Positions 8,729 through 14,868 of a stretch of 18,094 bases of DNA are shown in pieces. Below the pieces are notes generated by a model that was not told the origin of the DNA, made no database searches, and saw only the letters and a program-made list of their open reading frames with translations. Every line of letters begins with the position of its first letter. Positions within the stretch are counted from its first letter, which is position 1. Source of the DNA: Anaerolineaceae bacterium UBA5211 (lineage in GTDB: Bacteria; Chloroflexota; Anaerolineae; Anaerolineales; Anaerolineaceae); NCBI GenBank assembly GCA_002412595.1, contig DHVJ01000036.1, positions 1-18,094 on the forward strand, in the 5' to 3' direction. The position numbers and the translations under genes are program-made.

Positions 8729-8898
8729 CGTTTATCTGCTGGAGTACGCAGAAAGAAATAACACAGCAGCACCAGCAGGATGCCCACCACGGCAGGCGCG
8801 GCCACGGATAGCACAGAAAGCGTGGTGGAGGTAGCGACCTCAGCTACGCTGACAGGTACGTTAGTTACCGTTAATTCGATATAAATTTTCGGGATTAT
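8725..8898 (-). other. 57-codon open stretch in frame behind the DUF2085 stop: stalk plus membrane anchor
   Basis: Directly after the TAA of the DUF2085 gene (8901-8899) the same frame stays open for 57 codons to a TAA at 8727-8725. It reads as a Thr/Ser/Val-rich stalk (ELTVTNVPVSVAEVATSTT), a hydrophobic segment (SVAAPAVVGILLVLLCYFFL) and a basic tail (RTPADKR). This is the shape of a C-terminal membrane anchor, and CTG/GTG-rich codons match nearby genes. No ATG, TTG or early GTG start exists; AGGA precedes ATA/ATC codons. It may be stop-codon readthrough, the relic of a deleted surface protein, or chance. Confidence 0.35.
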
Positions 8899-9687
8899 TT
8901 ATCCTAATAACCAATCCTGCAGAACAGTCATCAGCGTGATTTGCAGCATGGCGGTGGTGAAACCGGCCAACATGAACAGCCACAGCTGGGCGGGCTGCTC
9001 GAAGGAATTCTCGCGGCGTGTGACGATCACCCAAAAGACGGTGTACAGCATCGAGATCACCAGCACGATCATCAGGATGCTGACCGCTGCCAGTGACAGG
9101 AAGACGGTTTTTCCGGCATAAATTAAAAGCAATCCCACACCCGCTGCGGCCAATCCGTAGGCGCCGACTTGCCTGACGGAATGCAGCAGGGGGGGCTTTT
9201 GTGGTGTTCTCCAGATGGTCAGATTGAAGAGCGTCATCAAGGCAGTGGAGAGCACCAGCCCCATGCCAAAGCCGGTCACCAGACGCGTGGTGTTGTTGGT
9301 GGTGTATAGGAAGGTCCTGTTGAACAGGTCGCTGATAAACGAGTTCAACCCATCTCCACCCCACGCCAGCGTCAGCACCCCCAAGAGGATCAGGTAGCCT
9401 TTGGCGGGCAGCCCGGCTTTTTTGTCTTGTGTGAGATAGTACAGGATGCCGATAAAGCAGCCCAAATACAGACCGCTGCAGCGTGCGCACAGCGGGAATT
9501 GGATGTCGTCGCGTATGTAAGAATGGGAGGGCAGTTGGTGGCAGACCGAAGACCCGATGGCCATGCCTTTGCTGTAGCAGCCGCCTGGCGTCAGGTGCAG
9601 CCAGTTTAGTGTGATACCGGCTGCTGCCAGCAGCACCAGCGCGGCTAAAAGAATGCGTTTGGTTGAAAGCTTGGGTTGTTTTTCCAT
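8899..9687 (-). CDS. DUF2085 family predicted membrane protein
   Basis: This 262-residue integral membrane protein of unknown function has about six or seven hydrophobic segments (first at 11-31). The DUF2085 signature is clear: CHQLPSHSYIR (49-59) followed by FPLCARCSGLYLG (64-76). Its conserved Cys/His residues suggest metal or redox chemistry, but no activity is established that I know of. The frame opens with TTG at 9699, but ATG 9687 is preferred. TATAAT (9704-9699) is only 11 bases upstream, so the message is nearly leaderless and has no Shine-Dalgarno. It ends at TAA 8901-8899, with 57 open codons beyond in the same frame. It is convergent with the thiamine operon and divergent from the small RNA unit. 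Confidence 0.8.
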   Translation of the reverse strand: MEKQPKLSTKRILLAALVLLAAAGITLNWLHLTPGGCYSKGMAIGSSVCHQLPSHSYIRDDIQFPLCARCSGLYLGCFIGILYYLTQDKKAGLPAKGYLILLGVLTLAWGGDGLNSFISDLFNRTFLYTTNNTTRLVTGFGMGLVLSTALMTLFNLTIWRTPQKPPLLHSVRQVGAYGLAAAGVGLLLIYAGKTVFLSLAAVSILMIVLVISMLYTVFWVIVTRRENSFEQPAQLWLFMLAGFTTAMLQITLMTVLQDWLLG

Positions 9688-9698
9688 GTTAATGTCCA

Positions 9699-9704
9699 AT
9701 TATA
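9699..9704 (-). promoter_or_regulatory. -10 box (perfect TATAAT) for the DUF2085 gene
   Basis: TATAAT on the minus strand lies 11 bases before ATG 9687, so transcription should begin about four bases ahead of the start codon. No recognisable -35 box is seen upstream. Confidence 0.45.
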
Positions 9705-9731
9705 GCCGAGGGCATTGGCACGAAAGTGATT

Positions 9732-9759
9732 TTGGAAAATTTTCAAGTGGGTGTAAAAT
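9732..9759 (+). promoter_or_regulatory. Promoter of the small structured transcript
   Basis: TTGGAA (9732-9737) and TAAAAT (9754-9759) are separated by 16 bases, which puts the start near 9766. There a hairpin begins: GAGAGA (9767-9772) pairs with TCTCTC (9778-9783), extendable to nine pairs across a bulged A. Assigned by eye. Confidence 0.4.
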
Positions 9760-9824
9760 GGGATTAGAGAGATCAATTCTCTCAATTACCTTGCTATCCT
9801 TTAGGATGAGGAGGTGGTGTCTAT

Positions 9825-9875
9825 ATGAGTAGTAGTCAACGTAACGCTGCGGCATCCCTCCTCGGAATCCGATAA
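9825..9875 (+). CDS. 16-residue peptide ORF with strong ribosome site
   Basis: ATG at 9825 follows GAGGAGG by ten bases and runs 16 sense codons to TAA: MSSSQRNAAASLLGIR. The peptide has three successive Ser (all AGT) after Met and three successive Ala, is net basic and has no membrane segment. Its 3' half is embedded in the 12-bp hairpin, so translating ribosomes would melt that structure. This is either a regulatory leader peptide or a genuine very small protein. I know no homologue. Confidence 0.4.
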   Translation: MSSSQRNAAASLLGIR

Positions 9876-9895
9876 ACGGATGCCGCAGCCAAAAG

Positions 9896-9928
9896 CAGAA
9901 ACCGTCTGAAAGGGCGGTTTTCTGTTTT
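9896..9928 (+). terminator. Intrinsic terminator of the small transcript
   Basis: CAGAAACCG (9896-9904) pairs with CGGTTTTCTG (9915-9924) with one bulged T, followed by TTTT. It separates the small transcript from the VOC gene. Confidence 0.7.
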
Positions 9929-9987
9929 AAAATTACGTGAAGTTCTAATATATTTTTCTATATCAAAGACAAATCAGGAGGAAGCGC

Positions 9988-10371
9988 ATGCAAAAGAACC
10001 CGGTTGTTTTCTGGGAATTGGCCAGCCATGACATGGAGGAATCCGCGGCGTTTTTCCGCGAGGTGTTTGATTGGCAGATTGAATTCAATGAGCGCTTGGG
10101 CTACTACTTGATCCCCGAAACTACCCCAAAACAGGAAAGCTTGGAAGGTGCCATGTTCACTTTGAAGCGCGCGAAATTACCTTTTCTGACGATCTACATC
10201 CAGGTGCAGGACATTGATGCCAAGGCCGCATTGGTTCAGAAGAAAGGCGGATTCATTGTCGAAGCACCTTTCAACATTTCTCCTCGTTCGCGCATCTGTT
10301 TGTTCAATGAACCCAGCGGGGTGACCTTCGCCATGATTCAATCTAATGCGGGCGTTGTCTCGGATTCATAG
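9988..10371 (+). CDS. VOC (glyoxalase/bleomycin-resistance-like) family protein
   Basis: This 127-residue single-domain vicinal-oxygen-chelate protein has paired beta-alpha-beta-beta modules: WELASHDMEESAAFFREVFDW (residues 9-29) and the second module around YIQVQDIDAKAALVQKKGG, ending in FNEPSGVTFAMIQ. VOC proteins bind a metal with two His/Glu per module. Here Glu11 sits where the first ligand is often found, while Glu111 is close to the last; other ligands are not obvious, so catalysis is uncertain. AGGAGG lies at ideal spacing before the ATG. The M1-like peptidase follows after about 20 bases, so the two are probably one transcript. The substrate is unknown. Confidence 0.78.
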   Translation: MQKNPVVFWELASHDMEESAAFFREVFDWQIEFNERLGYYLIPETTPKQESLEGAMFTLKRAKLPFLTIYIQVQDIDAKAALVQKKGGFIVEAPFNISPRSRICLFNEPSGVTFAMIQSNAGVVSDS

Positions 10372-10392
10372 CTTATCTTTTTAGGAATGAAA

Positions 10393-11901
10393 ATGTCCTA
10401 TCGAAAATTTAGCCTGATGCCACTGTTGCTGGTTTTTTGCTTATCCGGCTGTGCTGTTCAATCTGCCGGTCAGGAGCAAAACAAACTTATGGAGGAAGAC
10501 CAGCCGGTGGCTGCTCCAGCAGCGGAGGATCCATTGGTAGTGTATCAAGCCAATCTGGTGGAAGGCTACCAACCAATACTGTCAGAGATGGAAACGGCCA
10601 CGCGCTACCGGATTGAAATTGAGATTGCCGATAGCATTTCAACAGTCAGTGGACAGCAGGAAGTGCTGTACACCAACAATGAGGAAGTTGCGTTGCAAGA
10701 AATCTATTTCCGCTTGTTCCCCAATGGCTCCGGCCCGTATATGACCGTCTCAAACCTGAATGTAGATGGTGAGCCGGTGCAGGTGGTGCTGGATCATCAC
10801 AATACGGCCATGCGTGTAGAGCTGCCCACAGAGTTGCAGCCCGGTCAATCGGTCAGCATCAGCATGAGCTTTGACCAGACGGTTCCTACCGAAATGGGCG
10901 GAAATTATGGCCTGTATGTTTATCTGGACGATATCTTGTCACTGGATCAATTTATTCCCATCATTCCAGTGTTCAATAACGAGGGCTGGAATGTAGAAGA
11001 TCCACCTGTCAATGCCGACATGCTCTTCAGCGATGAGGCTTTCTTTGATGTGCAAGTCAGCGCGCCTCCACAGCTTGTCCTGGCCGGCTCGGGCGTGGAA
11101 GTGAACACCACCGTAAAAGATGGCAAGCAGGTAGTACGTTATGTCGGCGGTCCCCAGCGCGATTTCTTCCTGGCGGCCAGCCCGCTGTTTCAATCCGCCA
11201 GCCGCAAAGTAGGCGATACCAAAATCACCAGTTATTATCTGGAAGAATATCGTGATGGGGGTATGTTGGTGCTGGAAACGGCCGGGCATGCGCTGGAATC
11301 TTATAACCAGCGTTTTGGGCTTTATCCCTATACCGAACTGGATTTGATCAGCACCCCCATGAATGCCGGCGGGATGGAATATTCTTCCGCTGCCTCCCTG
11401 TCGCTATACTATTACAACCCAGACCATAATCTGGGCAACCTGACCTTCCTGGAATCGGTGGCGGCGCATGAAATCGCGCACCAGTGGTTCTTTAACCAAA
11501 TAATGAGCGATCAGATTGAGGAACCCTGGCTGGATGAGAGCCTGGTGCAGTACGCCACCTACCTGTATTACGTGGACCGTTATGGAGAAAATAACGCTGA
11601 GGGTTTCGTGGATAGCTGGTACCAGCGTTGGGATAACGTTGATATGGCGTCCATGCCCATTGGTCTGCCGGCCGCGGCGTACAACGAAGATGAATACGGC
11701 CCGATTGTGTATGGCCGCGGACCGCTTTTCTTTGCGGAATTGGAACAACAAATCGGCGAAGATAATTTCAATGAACTGTTGCGTGATTATACAGATGAAT
11801 ACCGTTGGGGCATTGCGACCGGAGCGGATTTCAAGACCCTGGCAGAGGAAACCTGCGCTTGCGACCTGACCCCGTTGTTTGACCAATGGGTATATCAGTA
11901 A
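10393..11901 (+). CDS. M1-like zinc metallopeptidase lipoprotein
   Basis: This 502-residue exported protein has a lipobox LSGC at 17-20 (Cys20 lipidated), an acidic linker, a beta-rich M1 N-terminal domain (~60-260) and a thermolysin-like catalytic domain. HEIAH (359-363) and Glu382 in PWLDES give the HExxH-x18-E zinc site of family M1. GGMEYSS (326-332) replaces the GAMEN exopeptidase motif and Tyr440 (VYGRG) fits the catalytic tyrosine. It lacks the large C-terminal helical domain of full aminopeptidases. It probably trims peptides at the cell surface. Two ATGs compete: 10387 and 10393. The second is preferred because AGGA sits six bases ahead of it, whereas it touches the first. No terminator is obvious after the stop. 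Confidence 0.88.
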   Translation: MSYRKFSLMPLLLVFCLSGCAVQSAGQEQNKLMEEDQPVAAPAAEDPLVVYQANLVEGYQPILSEMETATRYRIEIEIADSISTVSGQQEVLYTNNEEVALQEIYFRLFPNGSGPYMTVSNLNVDGEPVQVVLDHHNTAMRVELPTELQPGQSVSISMSFDQTVPTEMGGNYGLYVYLDDILSLDQFIPIIPVFNNEGWNVEDPPVNADMLFSDEAFFDVQVSAPPQLVLAGSGVEVNTTVKDGKQVVRYVGGPQRDFFLAASPLFQSASRKVGDTKITSYYLEEYRDGGMLVLETAGHALESYNQRFGLYPYTELDLISTPMNAGGMEYSSAASLSLYYYNPDHNLGNLTFLESVAAHEIAHQWFFNQIMSDQIEEPWLDESLVQYATYLYYVDRYGENNAEGFVDSWYQRWDNVDMASMPIGLPAAAYNEDEYGPIVYGRGPLFFAELEQQIGEDNFNELLRDYTDEYRWGIATGADFKTLAEETCACDLTPLFDQWVYQ

Positions 11902-12043
11902 GATTGTATCTGTGGGTATTTAATCCATTTGAATTTAAGGTTTTTACCCGTGTTAATCTGTGGCCCAAAGTCATGGTAGAATTGCGATTGGACGCGTTGT
12001 ACCCTTCGCGTTAATAAAATCTGAAAGAGAAAGGGCTTGACTA

Positions 12044-12631
12044 ATGAAAGTAATGCTAATGAAGGACGTCTATAACCTTGGACGTGCCGGAGATGTAAAA
12101 AAAGTAGCCGACGGCTACGCGCGCAATTTCCTGATCCCTCAAAGACTGGCAGTGCCTGCCTCCGTAGGCGCATTAAGGCAGATTGAGAAGATTCAGGCAG
12201 CTGCGGCCAAACAGCGTGATATGCTGAACGAAGAAATGAGCGGTTTGGCTGAACAGATCAAAGCTTTGGAATTAACCTTCAAGGCCAAAGTCGGCGAGAC
12301 CGGTAAACTATACGGGTCCATCACCCAGCAAGTGATTATTGATGCGGTTAATGAGAAAATTAACGCAAATCTCGACCGTCACTTGTTGGAATCTGAACCG
12401 CTGCGTGAGGTGGGTGAGCACATGGTGCGCATCCGTCTGACCTTCGACCTGGTTCCCGAATTTAAAGTGATTATCGAAAGCGACGAGGAGAAGAAAGAAG
12501 AAAAAAGCTCCGAACGCAAATCCCCGAGAAAATCGGAAGAAATGCTTGTAGAACAACCTGAAGCAGTTGTTGAAGTAGAAGAGACAGCAGAAGCGGCGGA
12601 AACAGAAACTCCGGCTGAAGAAGAAGCCTAA
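12044..12631 (+). CDS. rplI: 50S ribosomal protein L9 with charged C-terminal extension
   Basis: L9 binds 23S rRNA in the large subunit. Residues 1-48 are the classic N-terminal domain (MKVMLMKDVYNLGRAGDVKK then VADGYARNFLIPQRLA), followed by the long connecting helix and the C-terminal domain (KLYGSITQQVI to FKVII, ~88-144). Usual length is about 150 residues; this one has 195. The extra ~50 residues are lysine/serine-rich, then almost only Glu, Ala, Val and Thr (ending PAEEEA), and look disordered and acidic. AAAGGG lies eight bases before the ATG. A possible promoter upstream (TTGGAC at 11988, TAATAA/TAAAAT near 12012-12020) has poor spacing. A strong terminator follows. It is not beside rpsF/rpsR/ssb here, unlike many bacteria. 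Confidence 0.95.
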   Translation: MKVMLMKDVYNLGRAGDVKKVADGYARNFLIPQRLAVPASVGALRQIEKIQAAAAKQRDMLNEEMSGLAEQIKALELTFKAKVGETGKLYGSITQQVIIDAVNEKINANLDRHLLESEPLREVGEHMVRIRLTFDLVPEFKVIIESDEEKKEEKSSERKSPRKSEEMLVEQPEAVVEVEETAEAAETETPAEEEA

Positions 12632-12647
12632 TCATTCACGACCTGAC

Positions 12648-12684
12648 CGCCGGCCTGTTTTTGAGAAATCAGGCCGGCGTTTTT
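12648..12684 (+). terminator. Intrinsic terminator after rplI
   Basis: CGCCGGCCTG (12648-12657) pairs perfectly with CAGGCCGGCG (12670-12679), ten pairs around a 12-base loop, followed by TTTTT. Confidence 0.9.
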
Positions 12685-12696
12685 ATGTATTTCCTT

Positions 12697-12702
12697 TATA
12701 AT
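12697..12702 (+). promoter_or_regulatory. -10 box (perfect TATAAT) for the RodZ-like gene
   Basis: TATAAT ends eight bases before ATG 12711, so transcription would begin at or next to the start codon. No Shine-Dalgarno is present. The -35 position falls in the rplI terminator stem and has no consensus. Confidence 0.5.
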
Positions 12703-12710
12703 CTGAAGCG

Positions 12711-14438
12711 ATGAAACCAACCGTAGGGCAGCGATTGCAGCATGCACGCGAACAGGCCGGTATCAGCCTGGACGATGCAGCGCATGAAACGCATATCCGC
12801 GCCCATTACCTCCAGAATCTGGAAGACGATCATCCCGAATTACTGAATTCGGATGCTCAAGCACGTGGTTTTTTAAGGCTGTATGCTGAATTCTTGGGGC
12901 TCTCGTACGCTGAATTGTTAGCTTTATGGGAAGCACCCGCGGAAGAACCGCCGGCAGAATCAAATATCCTACCTGAAATTTCAGCTGAAAGCGAAACTAA
13001 ACCTGGCTTTGGCTGGCTGAAAAAGTTGTTACCCGAAAGATCTACGAAGTCTGAACCATCTGTTCAACCTCCGGTGGACAAACCGGCTCAACTGGCAGAT
13101 GAACCTGTGATGACTAATGACGCTGGAGATGTTCGAGCTGAAGCCGATTTACCCGCGGCGTTGCCGGAATCTGTTTCTGCAGAAGAAGGAAGTATTCCTG
13201 CCCCAGAATTGCCGGCGGATACTGAATCTGACGAAAACCAACCAGCGCTGCAGGCTGTGCAGGCGCAAATTTCCGCAGATGAAATCCCCTCAGACGAAAT
13301 ATCGAATGAGGTGGCTCCTGAGAAGGAACTTTCCCCCGGTATCAAAGGAGTGTCTCAGCGGGCTGTTCGTCTGCTGGCTGCCTTTGGACATAAAATCAGC
13401 AGCTTACTGCCATTCCTGAAAGTGCGTCAAAATACGGCGGACAGCGCTGAAGATGGCTTGGGGCAAGCCGTTTCACGCAAGCATATTCCAACACCGACTT
13501 CCCAGGACATTTTCAACCAAATTGGCACCCTGCTGCAATCGCGCCGCAAGGCTATGGAATTGAGCCTGACGGACATCGAGAATTTCACTAACCTGAAGCG
13601 CTCCTTCCTGATCGCGCTGGAAGAAGGCCATTTCAGTGAACTGCCTTCCACAGTTCAGGGCCGCGGCATGCTCAATAACTACGCCCAATTCCTCGGTATG
13701 GAAGAAACAACATTGATGGACCTATTCAGCCAGGCACTTCAGTTGCAGCGCGAAGAACGCCTGCGCCCGCAGCGTAAGGCTGAAAAACCGGCAGTCTCGC
13801 TCAATGTCAATTTGCCGGAGCGTTGGCGCAAGATCATCAACCCCGACCTGATCATCGGCAGCATCTTGATCGTGGTTTTGTTTGCTTTTATCATTTGGGG
13901 TGCCACCCAGGTATTCAGTCACAGCGTCGGCGGTCCGACCGAAGCACCCTCCATTTCTGAAATGCTGCAAATTACCCCCAGTGAGTCGCCCGCACCCAAC
14001 CTGGCCTGGACGGAACAAGCCGAAAGCACCGCGGCTGCCGCACAAGATACCCCCATCCCGGGTGTGGATGTGGTGCAACCTACACCTACGATTGTGGCTA
14101 CGGTCAACACTGCCCCGCTGCAGGTAGTGATTATTGCGCATGATCGCGCGTTTCTACGTACCACGGTGGACGGTGTTGAGACTTTTAACGGCCGTGTGAT
14201 CCCGGATAATGTCTATACATACTCCGCTCAAACCAGCATCAAACTTCTGACCGGCAACGCCGCTGCCCTGGAAGTCTATTACAACCAGGAATACGTTGGC
14301 AATTTGGGGGTTGTTGGCGAAGTGGTTAATATCGATTTCACCCTGGATGGCCTGATTACTCCTACCTTGGCGCCTACACCTACGCCCACACCGGAATTGC
14401 CCGCGGGTGATACGGCTGATGCAGCTCAACCTGAATAA
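12711..14438 (+). CDS. RodZ-like membrane protein with two HTH domains and DUF4115
   Basis: This 575-residue protein has two Xre/RodZ-type HTH_25 domains: residues ~5-75 (VGQRLQHAREQAGISLDDAA then FLRLYAEFLGLSYAELLALW) and ~266-345 (IGTLLQSRRKAMELSLTDIE then MLNNYAQFLGMEETTLMDLF). Between them is a ~190-residue acidic, Pro/Glu-rich linker. A transmembrane helix (IIGSILIVVLFAFIIWGA, ~381-398) follows, then a Thr/Pro/Ala-rich outer linker and a C-terminal DUF4115 beta domain (~468-548, TTVDGVETFNGRVIPDN), ending in a TPTPTP tail. RodZ couples MreB filaments to the cell-wall machinery; classic RodZ has only one HTH. A role in cell shape is inferred. It is apparently leaderless and meets the LuxR-type gene tail to tail across four bases. 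Confidence 0.85.
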   Translation: MKPTVGQRLQHAREQAGISLDDAAHETHIRAHYLQNLEDDHPELLNSDAQARGFLRLYAEFLGLSYAELLALWEAPAEEPPAESNILPEISAESETKPGFGWLKKLLPERSTKSEPSVQPPVDKPAQLADEPVMTNDAGDVRAEADLPAALPESVSAEEGSIPAPELPADTESDENQPALQAVQAQISADEIPSDEISNEVAPEKELSPGIKGVSQRAVRLLAAFGHKISSLLPFLKVRQNTADSAEDGLGQAVSRKHIPTPTSQDIFNQIGTLLQSRRKAMELSLTDIENFTNLKRSFLIALEEGHFSELPSTVQGRGMLNNYAQFLGMEETTLMDLFSQALQLQREERLRPQRKAEKPAVSLNVNLPERWRKIINPDLIIGSILIVVLFAFIIWGATQVFSHSVGGPTEAPSISEMLQITPSESPAPNLAWTEQAESTAAAAQDTPIPGVDVVQPTPTIVATVNTAPLQVVIIAHDRAFLRTTVDGVETFNGRVIPDNVYTYSAQTSIKLLTGNAAALEVYYNQEYVGNLGVVGEVVNIDFTLDGLITPTLAPTPTPTPELPAGDTADAAQPE

Positions 14439-14442
14439 TTTC

Positions 14443-14721
14443 CTATTTTTCTAACAAACCAAGTTTGGATGCCAACAGAACCGCTTGCACGCTGGAACTG
14501 GCACCTAACCTCTCACGTGCTTGCTGCAGGTGCCAGCGCACCATGCGCACGGAAATGCCCAGATGGTGGGCAGCGGCCTGCGCAGTCATTCCCTCAGCGG
14601 TTAGCTGCAAGCAGGCTTTTTGACGCGCGGTGAGCAAAGGTGTGGTTTGGTTGTTTGCGTTGCTTGCCATGATGAATAACATGCTTTCTGGCGGTTGTTG
14701 CTGATCGGCACAAAACAGCAT
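14443..14721 (-). CDS. Small LuxR-type HTH regulator
   Basis: This short protein is little more than a GerE/LuxR DNA-binding domain: LTARQKACLQLTAEGMTAQA, AAHHLGISVRMVRWHLQQA, then ERLGASSSVQAVLLASKLGLL. The four-helix pattern, the recognition helix SVRMVRWHLQQA and the C-terminal hydrophobic helix fit the family well. There is no receiver or ligand domain, so it resembles stand-alone regulators such as GerE. The start is unsure: TTG 14736, ATG 14721, 14682 or 14670 are all in frame and none has a good Shine-Dalgarno. ATG 14721 is chosen because it is the first ATG after the predicted transcription start near 14742. The palindrome overlapping its own -10 suggests autoregulation. Targets are unknown. 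Confidence 0.78.
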   Translation of the reverse strand: MLFCADQQQPPESMLFIMASNANNQTTPLLTARQKACLQLTAEGMTAQAAAHHLGISVRMVRWHLQQARERLGASSSVQAVLLASKLGLLEK

Positions 14722-14739
14722 GTGAAAATAGAACAAACG

Positions 14740-14752
14740 TACTAATTTAGTA
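14740..14752. promoter_or_regulatory. Palindromic operator candidate TACTAA-T-TTAGTA
   Basis: A perfect 6+1+6 dyad overlaps the -10 box and the predicted start of the LuxR-type gene. This is the size and position expected for a site bound by an HTH dimer, possibly its own product. Confidence 0.4.
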
Positions 14753-14776
14753 TAGGAAGGGAAAAATAGATGGCAA
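14749..14776 (-). promoter_or_regulatory. Promoter of the LuxR-type gene
   Basis: On the minus strand TTGCCA (14776-14771) and TATACT (14754-14749) are separated by 16 bases, five of six matches in each box. It is the best sigma-70-like promoter in the window. Confidence 0.55.
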
Positions 14777-14802
14777 GGGGGAAATCCGGCGGGATATCCC
14801 CC
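14777..14802. repeat. Long inverted repeat upstream of the LuxR-type promoter
   Basis: GGGGGA (14777-14782) pairs with TCCCCC (14797-14802), and ATCC (14784-14787) with GGAT (14792-14795), across one A-A mismatch. No T-run follows on either strand, so it is not a clear terminator. It abuts the -35 box and could be a regulatory hairpin. Confidence 0.35.
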
Positions 14803-14815
14803 ATTAAAGTTAAAT

Positions 14816-14854
14816 AAAGAGCGAGCCTGGTATAGTAGTCAAGCTTCGCTCTTT
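14816..14854 (-). terminator. Probable terminator of the methionine genes
   Basis: AAAGAGCGA (14816-14824) pairs with TCGCTCTTT (14846-14854), nine perfect pairs around a 21-base loop. On the minus strand it lies 14 bases past the MTHFR stop and is followed by TTTATTT, a weak T-run. Confidence 0.6.
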
Positions 14855-14868
14855 GAATTCGGCTCAGT

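Larger units (their letters stand above)
9766..9928 (+). ncRNA. Candidate ~163-nt structured, self-terminated small transcript
   Basis: Between a promoter-like site and an intrinsic terminator lie: a 5' hairpin (9763-9786), a strong Shine-Dalgarno GAGGAGG (9808-9814), a 16-codon ORF (9825-9875), a perfect 12-bp stem GCTGCGGCATCC (9846-9857) with GGATGCCGCAGC (9878-9889), and the terminator. The 20-base loop contains CTCCTC (9858-9863), which can pair with GAGGAG of the Shine-Dalgarno, and a mini-stem TCGG/CCGA. I do not recognise a known RNA family. It could be a leader-peptide regulator, a dual-function sRNA or a small-protein mRNA. Together with the neighbouring promoters it fills the 300-base gap between the DUF2085 and VOC genes. 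Confidence 0.5.

Noticed and set aside
8729..8790. Bidirectional terminator between the thiamine operon and the DUF2085 gene
   Set aside because: Only a 5-bp TCTGC/GCAGA stem without T-run is visible.
8861..9490. 209-codon minus-strand ORF overlapping the DUF2085 gene
   Set aside because: It is a shifted frame of DUF2085, rich in Arg, His and Pro; the other frame has the CHQ and CARCSG signature and membrane helices.
11902..12000. Possible terminator or dispersed repeat after the M1-like gene (GGGTA/TACCC stem, GTGTTAATCTGTGGC)
   Set aside because: The stem is only five pairs with a ~28-base loop and no T-run follows; the AT-rich phrase looks like a dispersed intergenic repeat, but one copy cannot show that.
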